Origin: Betaproteobacteria bacterium
GTDB lineage: Bacteria > Pseudomonadota > Gammaproteobacteria > Burkholderiales > SG8-39
Length of the DNA stretch: 44,473 nt
Direction of reading: 5' to 3'
Assembly: GCA_005881575.1 (NCBI GenBank)
Contig: VBCA01000033.1
Location: forward strand, 1-44,473
Shown here in pieces: positions 28,493-36,554 of this stretch (the first letter of the stretch is position 1; the number at the start of each line of letters is the position of its first letter). The notes beneath the pieces were generated by a model that saw nothing but the letters and a program-made list of their open reading frames with translations, had not been told where the DNA came from and searched no databases. A program made the translations under genes and the position numbers.

Positions 28493-29605
28493 GTGAAATT
28501 TCCACGCCCTGTTGTTCTCCTGCTCGCTCTCCTGCATATCTATATCGGCTCGCGGCTGCTTCTGCCGTTCGACGTGGTCGTGCAGCTCGTGGGAGGCGCC
28601 TTGCTCGCGGTGTGTTTCTGGCTCTTGCCCAAGGGTTTCCGGATTCGGGACGACCGCGGCGCGTGGGCGCTAATGCTTCCGTGGCTGACGATGGGCTTTT
28701 TCTCGTATCTGCTGGTCCTGACGCTCCTCCGCGACGTGAGCCTGATTGCGTCCGCCCTCGGGCTGTCCCCGGAAGCCCACGAATCCTGGTTCCGAATCTC
28801 GGCGATCGGCGTCATGGCCCTCACGCCCGCGATCACGCTCGTCGGTTTCTTTATGGCGCGCCGCGTGGCTCCCGTCGTGAACGTGAAAGTTCCGCTCGCC
28901 GGCCTACCCAAGGAGCTGGAGGGTTTCACCATCGCCCAGATCAGCGACATCCACGCGGGGCAGACGATCAAGCGCAATTTCGTTGCCGCGATCGTCGACC
29001 GGGTCAATCGCTTGCAGGCCGACATGGTCGCGATCACCGGCGACGTCGTCGACGGCAGTGTGCCGGACCTCGCCCACGATATCGAGCCGCTCGCGCGCCT
29101 CGAGTCCCGGCACGGGACCTATTTCGTCACGGGCAACCACGAGTACTACTCGGGCGTCCACGCCTGGATCCGCGAGCTCGAGCGACTGGGCGCGCGCGTG
29201 CTGATGAACGAGCACGTCGTCCTCGATCACGACGGCGCGGCGCTGACGGTCGCGGGCGTCACGGACTGGTCCGCGCACCATTTCGATCCCTCACAGAAGA
29301 GCGATCCCCGCGCGGCGGCGAAAGGCGCGCCTCGCCACGCGCCGAAGGTGCTGCTCGCCCATCAACCGCGCTCTGCGCCTTTCGCGGAAGCCGCGGGCTA
29401 CCAGCTGCAGCTCTCCGGGCACACGCACGGCGGCCAGTTCTGGCCGTGGAATTTTCTGGTGCGCCTGCAGCAGCCGTTCATCGCGGGACTCCATCGCCTC
29501 GGCCGCATGTGGGTCTACACTAGCCGCGGCACGGGGTATTGGGGACCGCCGATGCGATTCGGGATCCCTTCGGAGATCACGCTCATCCACCTGGTGAGGG
29601 AATAG
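28493..29605 (+). CDS. membrane metallophosphoesterase, YkuE-like
   Basis: A 370-residue protein with about four N-terminal TM helices (residues about 5-25, 27-45, 60-85 and 100-125), then a calcineurin-like phosphoesterase domain. Metal ligands are visible in AQISDIHAG, ITGDVVDG, VTGNHEYYSG and LSGHTHGGQFWPW. The start is a GTG at 28493 with no strong ribosome site. Family members with this architecture act on the cytoplasmic or periplasmic face of the membrane; the substrate is unknown. The DUF1499 gene follows 11 bases downstream. Confidence 0.9.
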   Translation: MKFPRPVVLLLALLHIYIGSRLLLPFDVVVQLVGGALLAVCFWLLPKGFRIRDDRGAWALMLPWLTMGFFSYLLVLTLLRDVSLIASALGLSPEAHESWFRISAIGVMALTPAITLVGFFMARRVAPVVNVKVPLAGLPKELEGFTIAQISDIHAGQTIKRNFVAAIVDRVNRLQADMVAITGDVVDGSVPDLAHDIEPLARLESRHGTYFVTGNHEYYSGVHAWIRELERLGARVLMNEHVVLDHDGAALTVAGVTDWSAHHFDPSQKSDPRAAAKGAPRHAPKVLLAHQPRSAPFAEAAGYQLQLSGHTHGGQFWPWNFLVRLQQPFIAGLHRLGRMWVYTSRGTGYWGPPMRFGIPSEITLIHLVRE

Positions 29606-29616
29606 GAGATTCGCTC

Positions 29617-30108
29617 ATGCTCATCGTCAAATGGTTCGTCATCGTGATCGTGCTCCTGGTCGTCGTGGCCCTCGCGGCCGGCCAGCTGGGCTTCCTGCAG
29701 GGGACGCCGCCCGCCGATCTGGGCGTGCGCAACGGCAAGCTGAAACCGCCCTCCATGACCGAGAACAGCGTCACGAGCCAGGCCGCGCTCTACCCCGATC
29801 ACCCGCAGCGCAAATACGCGGACATCGCTCCGCTCGCGCTGAAAGGCGACGGTCCGGCCACGCTCGCCAAGATCAAAGCCATCGTGGACGGCATGGAGGG
29901 CGCCCAGGTGGTGAAAAGCGAGCCCGGCTACCTCTACGCGCAGTTCACCACCAAGCTGATGAAGTACGTGGACGACGTGGAGTTCTGGTTCGACCCGGCC
30001 GCGAACGTGATCCAGGTGCGCTCGGCATCGCGCGTGGGCCGCGGCGACCTGGGCGTCAACCGCAAGCGCATCGAGGCGGTGCGGGCGGCGCTGGAGGCGA
30101 GGAAGTAG
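29617..30108 (+). CDS. DUF1499 family protein
   Basis: A 163-residue protein with an N-terminal TM or signal anchor (WFVIVIVLLVVVALAA) and a DUF1499 domain: YPDHPQRKYADIAPL, YLYAQFTTKLMKYVDDVEFWF and IQVRSASRVGRGDLGVNRKR. GGAG stands upstream of the ATG, which was chosen over an in-frame methionine at 29539 inside the previous gene. Probably co-transcribed with the metallophosphoesterase gene. The family has no settled function. Confidence 0.88.
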   Translation: MLIVKWFVIVIVLLVVVALAAGQLGFLQGTPPADLGVRNGKLKPPSMTENSVTSQAALYPDHPQRKYADIAPLALKGDGPATLAKIKAIVDGMEGAQVVKSEPGYLYAQFTTKLMKYVDDVEFWFDPAANVIQVRSASRVGRGDLGVNRKRIEAVRAALEARK

Positions 30109-30127
30109 AGGAAGGAAGTAAAGGCCT

Positions 30128-31141
30128 TCAATCGCGCTGCGCGGCTTCCCACTCCTTTGCGGCCTTCACCAGCGCCTCGAAGGCGCTGCCGCTCTCGAGC
30201 AGCGCGCGCTTGAGCCCCGGCTCGAGCGGCTGCTCTATGCCGGCTTCGTCGAGCGGCATCCTGTCCTCGCGCACCGCCTTCATCAGCCGCCCGATTTCGC
30301 CCGCGGCGTGCGCCGGGGTATGCATGATCACCAGCCGGCGCATGGGAAAGGGGTTATTGGGCATGTGGCAGTTTTCGCATTGCGCGTCGCGCATCCGCAG
30401 GGCCAGGGTCCGGTACGTGAAGTCGAGCTTGGGCAAGTAGGGATTGTGCTGCCGGAACAGGCCGTCGAAGAGCGTGACTCGCGGCTGGATGCGGCCCTCC
30501 TTGTCCATCCACATCCAGTTGCCGTCGAACTTGGGGCTCAAGGGTTTCGAGGCGACGACCGCGCTGCCCTCGCCGCGCTCGGTGAACTGCCCGATGACGA
30601 TCCTCGCCGTCTTGGGATCGACCCACAGCAGAATGCAGTTCGTCGCCTGGTACACGCCCCATTTCGCCTCGTCGTGCCAGAACGGATAGGGAAACTGCCC
30701 GGGAGGCAGGCGGTTGCGGAATGCGGACTGCAGCCGGATCAGGTACAGCCGCTCGCGCTGCACGTATTCGACCCTGTGCTCGCCTGAGAACATGAAGAGC
30801 GACAGATACAAGCCGGCGAACAGGTCGGGCGCGAACTGCGTGAGATTGGTGTCCTTGAGCGTTGCGGCCGCATCCTGATTGCGCCGGCCCCACAGGAGCC
30901 GCGGCGCGAGGCTGCGCCGCAGCGCCGAATCGCCGAAGAGACTGTGGCGGCAGCGGTCGAAGGCCGCCTGGTCGGCGGGCGAAACCGGCGGACACACGCG
31001 CTGCAGCTCGAGCGCGACCTCGTCGGCCATGCGCTCGATCTCGCCGCCTGCGTCCGGCAGATCTTCGTCGACCGGCGCGGCGGCCGCGATAGACGCGGCC
31101 GCGAGCGCGAGCGCGCCGCAGGACGCGAGCAACTTCGACAC
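30128..31141 (-). CDS. exported protein with C-terminal CxxCH heme motif
   Basis: A 337-residue protein with a signal peptide (VSKLLASCGALALAAASIAA, GTG start) and a single c-type heme motif, C255-E-N-C-H, followed by MPNNPFPMRRLVIMHTPAHA with candidate axial methionines. The larger N-terminal part (residues 30-245) matches no family I recognise; it contains FWHDEAKWGVYQATNCILLW and a beta-rich section. It starts three bases after the stop of the haloperoxidase-like gene, so the two form an operon. A periplasmic redox partner role is inferred from that. Confidence 0.75.
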   Translation of the reverse strand: MSKLLASCGALALAAASIAAAAPVDEDLPDAGGEIERMADEVALELQRVCPPVSPADQAAFDRCRHSLFGDSALRRSLAPRLLWGRRNQDAAATLKDTNLTQFAPDLFAGLYLSLFMFSGEHRVEYVQRERLYLIRLQSAFRNRLPPGQFPYPFWHDEAKWGVYQATNCILLWVDPKTARIVIGQFTERGEGSAVVASKPLSPKFDGNWMWMDKEGRIQPRVTLFDGLFRQHNPYLPKLDFTYRTLALRMRDAQCENCHMPNNPFPMRRLVIMHTPAHAAGEIGRLMKAVREDRMPLDEAGIEQPLEPGLKRALLESGSAFEALVKAAKEWEAAQRD

Positions 31142-31143
31142 GG

Positions 31144-32376
31144 CTACCGCGTCGGCTTGATGTAGTTCGCGAGCAGGTAGTCGCCGAGCTTGCGCCCCAT
31201 CGCGTCGCCCACGTCCAGGGAGTTCCTGAAGTGGATGCCGCCCCAGACGCGCACTTCCTTGTGCTCTTCCGCCATCTGCGCGAGGCTGTCGAAGCGGCGC
31301 TGCAGGCGCGCGTCGCCTGCGTCGGTGATGGTGAAGCCCTCGGGACCGGCGCCGAAGACCGATTCCAGAATGCGTCTCGCGGTGCCCGAGTTGATCCCCG
31401 CCTGTGACGGGTATTCGGGGTGCATCGGCGTGGCGTTGAGCGGCAGCCAGCCGGCGTCGCGCTCGGTGGCGTCGTTGCCGTCCTGGTCGCCGTTGCGGAT
31501 CGCGGTGAGCGGCCGCCAGAACTGGTAGGTGAACTTGGCGTCCCAATCGAGGATGTAGCAGTTGGCGATCCCCATCGAGAGCAGCGCGAACAGGCGCGCG
31601 CTGTCGGCCAGCGCGAGCTGCTTGCGGGCCGAGATCTGCCCGGCGGTCTGATACCACGCGACGAAAAGATTGCCTTGCGTCCAGAATCGCACCGCGTCGG
31701 ACTGCGCGTCGCTGCGCTTCACGCTCTTCAGAGCGCCGAATTCCTTGGTCTCGTTGTAGTCGCGCGTGTAGAGGGCGCTCGAGAGCTTCGGCGGCGCAGC
31801 CGGACGGAACTGGTTCGCCGCCTTCATCCCCCACGGCTTGGCCGTCGCATACTGCGAGAAGGCCGGCGGCGTCGTCGGCACCCAGACACCGGGCCGCGTC
31901 AGGGGACGGTAGGTGTCGGGGGCGTTGGTCGCGTCGTTCTGGCGGTCGGCGAAGACCGCGCCCGCGACTTTCTCGCCGAGGGCGATCCCGGCCGAGCGCG
32001 CCGGGCCGTCGGGCACGGCCTCCAGCATGGCTGCATACGTCGTTTCGATGCGCGCCTTCTGCCCCGGATATTGGCGCATCAAGATCTCGCGCGCGGCCGC
32101 CGCCGCGGCCGCCTCCGCCGAGGCGCTCGGATCGGGCGCGATGTCGGGCGTGAAGCGGGTGTAGCGGTCCTGCACGGCGTTGATCGAATCAGACATGGAA
32201 ACGTGCATCATCGCCAGCGTCCGCGTGAACGGGTTGCCGACGACGTTCACCGCCTTCATGACGTCGATCGCGGTTTGAGTCCAGTCGGTAATGACGTCGG
32301 CGCGGACGAGCGTACTACCTGAGAGCAGCGTCACGCCGACGATCGCAGCAATTCCACTGCGTCGAAGCAATTTCAT
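31144..32376 (-). CDS. vanadium-dependent haloperoxidase/PAP2-like protein lacking the catalytic histidine
   Basis: A 410-residue exported protein (signal MKLLRRSGIAAIVGVTLL). The phosphate/vanadate site motifs of the superfamily are present in part: K281 and R288 in KFTYQFWRP, and R376 and H382 in RVWGGIHFR. The middle motif, normally PSGH or PCAH after HPEY, reads HPEYPSQAG: the acid-base histidine is alanine (A326). The vanadate-linking histidine H382 is kept. AAGGGGG precedes the ATG. Followed by a heme protein gene and divergent from an amidohydrolase gene. Activity, if any, should differ from that of true haloperoxidases. Confidence 0.85.
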   Translation of the reverse strand: MKLLRRSGIAAIVGVTLLSGSTLVRADVITDWTQTAIDVMKAVNVVGNPFTRTLAMMHVSMSDSINAVQDRYTRFTPDIAPDPSASAEAAAAAAAREILMRQYPGQKARIETTYAAMLEAVPDGPARSAGIALGEKVAGAVFADRQNDATNAPDTYRPLTRPGVWVPTTPPAFSQYATAKPWGMKAANQFRPAAPPKLSSALYTRDYNETKEFGALKSVKRSDAQSDAVRFWTQGNLFVAWYQTAGQISARKQLALADSARLFALLSMGIANCYILDWDAKFTYQFWRPLTAIRNGDQDGNDATERDAGWLPLNATPMHPEYPSQAGINSGTARRILESVFGAGPEGFTITDAGDARLQRRFDSLAQMAEEHKEVRVWGGIHFRNSLDVGDAMGRKLGDYLLANYIKPTR

Positions 32377-32392
32377 AGTGATCCCCCTTCCC

Positions 32393-32413
32393 ATGGGTGC
32401 GGGACGCACCCAT
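32393..32413. promoter_or_regulatory. 21-bp perfect palindrome, likely operator
   Basis: ATGGGTGCG and CGCACCCAT flank GGA, a perfect inverted repeat with 9-base arms. It lies between the divergent haloperoxidase-like and amidohydrolase genes, 17 bases upstream of the former's ATG, and near the -10 of the latter. It could bind a dimeric regulator of both genes, or form a leader hairpin in the haloperoxidase-like message. Confidence 0.55.
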
Positions 32414-32441
32414 CCCTCGGCCATTGTGCGCTGTTTCTCGA

Positions 32442-32447
32442 TAGAAT
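32442..32447 (+). promoter_or_regulatory. likely -10 element of the amidohydrolase gene
   Basis: TAGAAT lies 41 bases before the ATG at 32488. No canonical -35 is seen at the right spacing. Confidence 0.35.
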
Positions 32448-32487
32448 GCCAAACGAGCCGCCGCGCACGACCATGAGGGAGGGGCGC

Positions 32488-33855
32488 ATGCGTAGTCAGA
32501 ACAAGTTCGTCGTAGTTTTCGTCGCCGTCGCCGCAGCCGCAAGCGCCGCCGTGCGCTCGCAGGAAGGTGAGGGAGCGGGAACGGCGAGAACCCCTTCCGC
32601 GTCTCCGGAGGCCCGGAAATTCCTCGCGCCGCCCAACCAGGTCGTCGCGATCCGCGCCGCGCGGATGTTCGACGCGCGGTCGGGCAGGATGCTCGCCAAC
32701 CCGGTGATCGTCGTCAGGGGCGAGCGCATCGCGGAGGCCGGCGCGGGCGTGCAGGTCCCCGCCGGCGCGAGCGTGACCGACCTCGGCTCGGCGACCGTGC
32801 TCCCGGGCATGATCGACGGGCATGTCCACCTGAATCTCAACGCGCCCAACCCGCCCGCCAAGCGCGCGCTGATCGCGCTCGCGAACGCGCAGGTCGATCT
32901 CGAAGCCGGCTTCACCACGGTTCTCGACATGGATTCGCGCGGCGGATTCAACACCGTCGAGATCCGCGACGCGATCAATTCCGGCCAGTTCCCGGGCCCG
33001 AGGATGCAGGTCGTCGGTCAGTCGATCAATCAGAGGGCCACCAACTACTACGCGGACACGCAGTCGCTGCGCTACTACGAGGGATTCACCGAAAACAAGA
33101 ACACCAATTCCCCGTGGCTCGCCCGCGCCGCGGTGCGCGAGGCGAAGCTGCACGGCGTCGACTGGATCAAGATCTACACGACCCAGGATTTCGTCGGCCC
33201 GGTTCACATGTGGCGGCCGGACGCGACGCTCGTCAACAGCCCGTCGTTGACGCTGGAAGAAGTCGAGGCGATCGTCGACGAGGCCCACCGGCTCGGGTTG
33301 AAGGTGGCCTGCCACACCTACGGCGGAGAAGGCATGAGGAGTTGCCTCTCCGCGGGAGTCGACTCGCCCAACCATCTGCTCGAGCTCGACGACGCCGGGG
33401 TCAAGGTCCTTCTTCAGAAGAAGCTCTACTTCGTCCCGACCATCGACGACCTGATCTCCCTCGAGAAGGCCGACCTGCGCGAAACCGGCGGCAGGAACTC
33501 GCGCTTGAAGCTGATGGAGCAGGCTTTCAAGCGCGCGCTCGCCGCCGGTGTCACCATCGTGTTCGGAAGCGGCGCCACATCAGCGACCATCCCCCACGGC
33601 AGGCAGGCCGACCAGTTCCGATACTTCGTGAAATGGGGCATGACCCCGGCGCAGGCCTTGCAGACGGCGTTTCTTCCGGCCGCGCGCATGCTGAACTACG
33701 GCTGGGAAAACCACATAGGGTCGATCGAAAAAGGCAAGTTCGCGGACATCATCGCCGTCTCCGGAAACCCGCTCGAGGACGTCGCCGAAATGGAGCGCGT
33801 CAGGTTCGTGATGAAAGGCGGCCTGGTCGTGCGCAACGAGCTGAGCGCTCGCTAG
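32488..33855 (+). CDS. exported amidohydrolase (imidazolonepropionase-like) with a replaced metal ligand
   Basis: A 455-residue amidohydrolase-superfamily protein with a signal peptide (MRSQNKFVVVFVAVAAAASA). GAGGGAGGGG before the ATG supports this start over an in-frame ATG at 32473. The composite beta domain and TIM barrel show H112 and H114 (IDGHVHLNL), K228 (WIKIY), H276 (ACHTYGGEG) and H296 (SPNHLLEL). The last ligand, an aspartate in the usual GTDA/GSDA motif, is glycine here: VFGSGATSATIPHG (G362). The C-terminus IEKGKFADIIAVSGNPLED is standard. Relatives are peptidases and lactonases; activity cannot be assumed. Confidence 0.87.
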   Translation: MRSQNKFVVVFVAVAAAASAAVRSQEGEGAGTARTPSASPEARKFLAPPNQVVAIRAARMFDARSGRMLANPVIVVRGERIAEAGAGVQVPAGASVTDLGSATVLPGMIDGHVHLNLNAPNPPAKRALIALANAQVDLEAGFTTVLDMDSRGGFNTVEIRDAINSGQFPGPRMQVVGQSINQRATNYYADTQSLRYYEGFTENKNTNSPWLARAAVREAKLHGVDWIKIYTTQDFVGPVHMWRPDATLVNSPSLTLEEVEAIVDEAHRLGLKVACHTYGGEGMRSCLSAGVDSPNHLLELDDAGVKVLLQKKLYFVPTIDDLISLEKADLRETGGRNSRLKLMEQAFKRALAAGVTIVFGSGATSATIPHGRQADQFRYFVKWGMTPAQALQTAFLPAARMLNYGWENHIGSIEKGKFADIIAVSGNPLEDVAEMERVRFVMKGGLVVRNELSAR

Positions 33856-33872
33856 GGAGAACGCGTTTGGCG

Positions 33873-33878
33873 TAGAAT
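33873..33878 (+). promoter_or_regulatory. likely -10 element of the endostatin-like gene
   Basis: TAGAAT stands 48 bases before the ATG at 33927, after the amidohydrolase stop. ACGGAGGTCAA just before the ATG is a strong ribosome site. Confidence 0.35.
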
Positions 33879-33926
33879 CGCCGTCCCACCCTAGTTCAAC
33901 CAGGAACCATTCCAAACGGAGGTCAA

Positions 33927-34595
33927 ATGAGCTTTTCGAGAATTTCGGCGGCAGGTATTTTCGTCCCGGCGGTCCTGGCGGGAGCCGGCATGTCTGCGGT
34001 GCACGCCCAGCAGGCAGACATGACGTTCTTCGTAACCAGCGTCGGCAAGGGCAACGGCGCCGATCTCGGCGGCCTCGAAGGCGCCGATGCGCATTGCAAC
34101 GCGCTCGCCAAAGCCGCGGGCTCCAAGCACACGAACTGGCGCGCCTACCTGAGCACGACATTGCCGGGAGGCGACCAAGGCGTAGACGCGCGCTCGCGCA
34201 TCGGGAAAGGCCCGTGGCGCAACGCCAAGGGCGTGGTGGTGGCGAAGAGCGTGAGCGACCTGCACTCCGAGCACAACAATATCAACAAGCAAACCGCCTT
34301 GACCGAGAAGGGCGAGATGGTCAAGGGCCGCGGCGATACGCCGAACGAGCACGACATCCTGACGGGCTCGGATCCGGACGGGCGCTTCTCGACCGCGGGC
34401 GGCGATACCACCTGCGGCAACTGGACCAAGAGCGGCGAAGGCTCGGCGATCGTCGGCCACCAGGACTTGCAGGGGTTGAAGGACACGCGCCACATGAAGT
34501 CCTGGAATTCCTCGCACGGCTCGCGCGGCTGCAGCCAGGAACAGCTGAAAGCCTCCGGCGGCGCGGGGCTGGTCTACTGCTTCGTCGCGAACTGA
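33927..34595 (+). CDS. exported endostatin / C-type-lectin-like protein
   Basis: A 222-residue protein with a signal peptide ending VHAQ. The mature part resembles the endostatin (collagen NC10) variant of the C-type lectin fold: GADAHCNALAKAAG, NWRAYLSTTL, ILTGSDPDGRFS, TTCGNWT and, at the C-terminus, RGCSQE and GLVYCFVAN. Its four mature cysteines have the same order and surroundings as the four of endostatin, which join 1-4 and 2-3. The resemblance is from memory of the family and not an alignment. Likely secreted or surface-held; ligand unknown. Confidence 0.7.
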   Translation: MSFSRISAAGIFVPAVLAGAGMSAVHAQQADMTFFVTSVGKGNGADLGGLEGADAHCNALAKAAGSKHTNWRAYLSTTLPGGDQGVDARSRIGKGPWRNAKGVVVAKSVSDLHSEHNNINKQTALTEKGEMVKGRGDTPNEHDILTGSDPDGRFSTAGGDTTCGNWTKSGEGSAIVGHQDLQGLKDTRHMKSWNSSHGSRGCSQEQLKASGGAGLVYCFVAN

Positions 34596-34712
34596 CCGCC
34601 AATTCCACGCAGCCGAAGCTTCGAAGCCCGGGCGCAGCCTCCCGCGCTGCGTCTGAGGTTTGCGTTTGCTTGCTCGCTGCCGGCCCGTTGCGGACCCTCG
34701 CGGTAGCTCACA

Positions 34713-35078
34713 ATGCCGGTAAGGAAGATCCTCATCGCCGATGACTCGTCCACCGCCCGCCACGTTCTCTTCCAGATGCTGGCGAGGCACGGTTACCGGT
34801 GCGTATTGGCGGAGACCGCCAAGGAAGCCATGGACAAGGCGAAATCCGAGAAGCCGGACCTCATCCTGATGGACGTGGTGATGCCCGACATGAGCGGCTT
34901 CGAGGTCACGCGCATGATCACGCGCGACGAGGCGACCAAGCACATTCCGATAATTCTTTGCACCAGCAAGAGCCACGAGACCGACCGGCTGTGGGGCCTG
35001 CGCCAGGGTGCGACGAACTACGTGGTGAAGCCGGTCGACGAGAGCGATCTCCTCGCCAAGATCGCGGCGCTGGGCTGA
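34713..35078 (+). CDS. single-domain response regulator, CheY/PilH-like
   Basis: A 121-residue receiver domain with no output domain. Acidic pocket D10/D11, phosphoacceptor D54 in LILMDVVMPDMSG, T84 in LCTSKS and K106 in NYVVKP are intact. The sequence KILIADDSSTARHVLFQML and the MSGFEVTR loop are most like the twitching-motility regulators PilG/PilH, but no pil or che gene is nearby, so it is an orphan here and its kinase is unknown. The 34596-34712 gap holds a small hairpin (CGCAG/CTGCG) without a T-run. Confidence 0.9.
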   Translation: MPVRKILIADDSSTARHVLFQMLARHGYRCVLAETAKEAMDKAKSEKPDLILMDVVMPDMSGFEVTRMITRDEATKHIPIILCTSKSHETDRLWGLRQGATNYVVKPVDESDLLAKIAALG

Positions 35079-35150
35079 ATCTGCGATCGGCGGAACGCCC
35101 GATACCGTTGTCAGTGTTGCCCGCGGCCGTTGCCGCGCATGACGCGTGAT

Positions 35151-36404
35151 CTAGCGGCTGTGCCCTTCGCCGGGAGCTCTCGGCGCGGAAGGCCCAGGGC
35201 GGTTTGCAGCCTGTCCGCGGCCGGCACCGAACTGCGGCGCCGGGTTCTGCATGCGAGGAACGTTGCCCGGCCCCGCGTGGACCTGCGGGGCCGCGGCGAC
35301 GGGCGGGCGGGTCATGGGGGCACGGATTTCGGGACGCGCCGCGGCGCCGGGATTGGTGGAGCTCCGCCCGTCGGGACGGCCGTCCCTGCGCGGATACGGG
35401 CGTTCGATGCCCTGCATCTGCGGACGAGGATTGGCGCTGTGCACTTCCGGCCGGTTCAGCGAGCTGTTGCGCGTTGCCGGGGCCGGATCCTGCCACCGGA
35501 AATCGCGCCGCTGGCCGGCCTGGGTGCTGGCGCCGAAACGCTGCTGCAGCGACGCGATGTGATACGGCACGCCCCGACGATGCCCGGGATCGTGCTGCCA
35601 GATGACCGGCTGCCCGGTTCTCACGAGCCCCGGCCGGTTGACGACACCCGAGCGATTCACGAAGACGTTGGTGACATTCACGACGGTGACGTGGCGCGCC
35701 CGCCAGTCGCAGGAGCTGAAGAAAAATCCCGCGCCCACGATGATGCCGGGACCCCAGGAGAATCCCGCCGCGTACCCCGGATACGCGTAGTAGCCGGGCC
35801 AGGGTGCCCAATACGCGGGCGGATACGCCGGCCACCACCACGGTCCGTACGCCACGCGCGGATCGTAATACGGCACGTAGACGACTTGCGGCGCGGCCGG
35901 CTCGATGGCGATGGCGTCGCCCTGCTGGACCACGTACGCCTGCTCAGTCGATCTCAGATTGCCCGCGTCATACGCCTTCTGCCGCAGGCTCTGAACCGTT
36001 TCCATCACCTGCGGCTCCTGGGCGATGAAAACATCGCCGAGCCGTGAGGTCCACTCGAGCTGCTGGTCCATCATCGCAAGCACCTGCGGGAACGCCGCGA
36101 GCGACTTGACGCTCGCGTCCCAATCCCTTTGCTCGACCGCGTTGACCGCCTCCTCTCCCTTCAGGCCGGGATTCGCCCTGGACCAGCGCGCCGCCTCCAC
36201 CACCTCGAGCGGATAAGTGGAAGCCATGAGGATCTGCGACAGCAGCGAATCGGGGTAGAGTGCGATCGGAGCGAGCATCTGATCGAGCTCCTGCTGCGTG
36301 GCCGCGGCCTTGCGCGGCGCGGGCGGGGTCTGCGCAAAGACGACCGACGCCGAAACGAGCAGAACGAGCAGCGGCTTCAATGCATGTCTTAAGAACGTTT
36401 TCAT
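35151..36404 (-). CDS. DUF3300 family exported protein
   Basis: A 417-residue protein with a perfect AGGAGGT before the ATG at 36404 and a signal peptide ending VFAQ. The DUF3300 domain is clear: LDQMLAPIALYPDSLLSQIL, MASTYPLEVVEAARW, WDASVKSLAAFPQVL and VYVPYYDPRVAYGPWW. A Trp/Tyr/Pro-rich glycine stretch follows (YPPAYWAPWPGYYAYPGY), then a disordered Pro/Arg/Gln-rich tail of about 130 residues. Family function is unknown; members are periplasmic or surface proteins. Confidence 0.92.
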   Translation of the reverse strand: MKTFLRHALKPLLVLLVSASVVFAQTPPAPRKAAATQQELDQMLAPIALYPDSLLSQILMASTYPLEVVEAARWSRANPGLKGEEAVNAVEQRDWDASVKSLAAFPQVLAMMDQQLEWTSRLGDVFIAQEPQVMETVQSLRQKAYDAGNLRSTEQAYVVQQGDAIAIEPAAPQVVYVPYYDPRVAYGPWWWPAYPPAYWAPWPGYYAYPGYAAGFSWGPGIIVGAGFFFSSCDWRARHVTVVNVTNVFVNRSGVVNRPGLVRTGQPVIWQHDPGHRRGVPYHIASLQQRFGASTQAGQRRDFRWQDPAPATRNSSLNRPEVHSANPRPQMQGIERPYPRRDGRPDGRSSTNPGAAARPEIRAPMTRPPVAAAPQVHAGPGNVPRMQNPAPQFGAGRGQAANRPGPSAPRAPGEGHSR

Positions 36405-36507
36405 GGACACCTCCTGTCACAATCGAAGGTAGGCATCTGGTTACGTCTCATGAGTACAGGAACGTACAGGTTGCGCTTGCGGTTGAATCCCATCAAGCCA
36501 CTCGATG

Positions 36508-36524
36508 ATTCTTATTGTAAGAAT
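36508..36524. repeat. 17-bp palindrome in intergenic DNA
   Basis: ATTCTTA and TAAGAAT flank TTG, a perfect inverted repeat. It is AT-rich in GC-rich DNA and lies 31 bases past the end of the DUF3047 gene, upstream of the DUF3300 gene (start 36404), both on the minus strand. There is no T-run, so an operator for the DUF3300 gene is more likely than a terminator. Confidence 0.45.
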
Positions 36525-36554
36525 TTGTGTCCGAATGCCGGCCTCCTCGTACCG

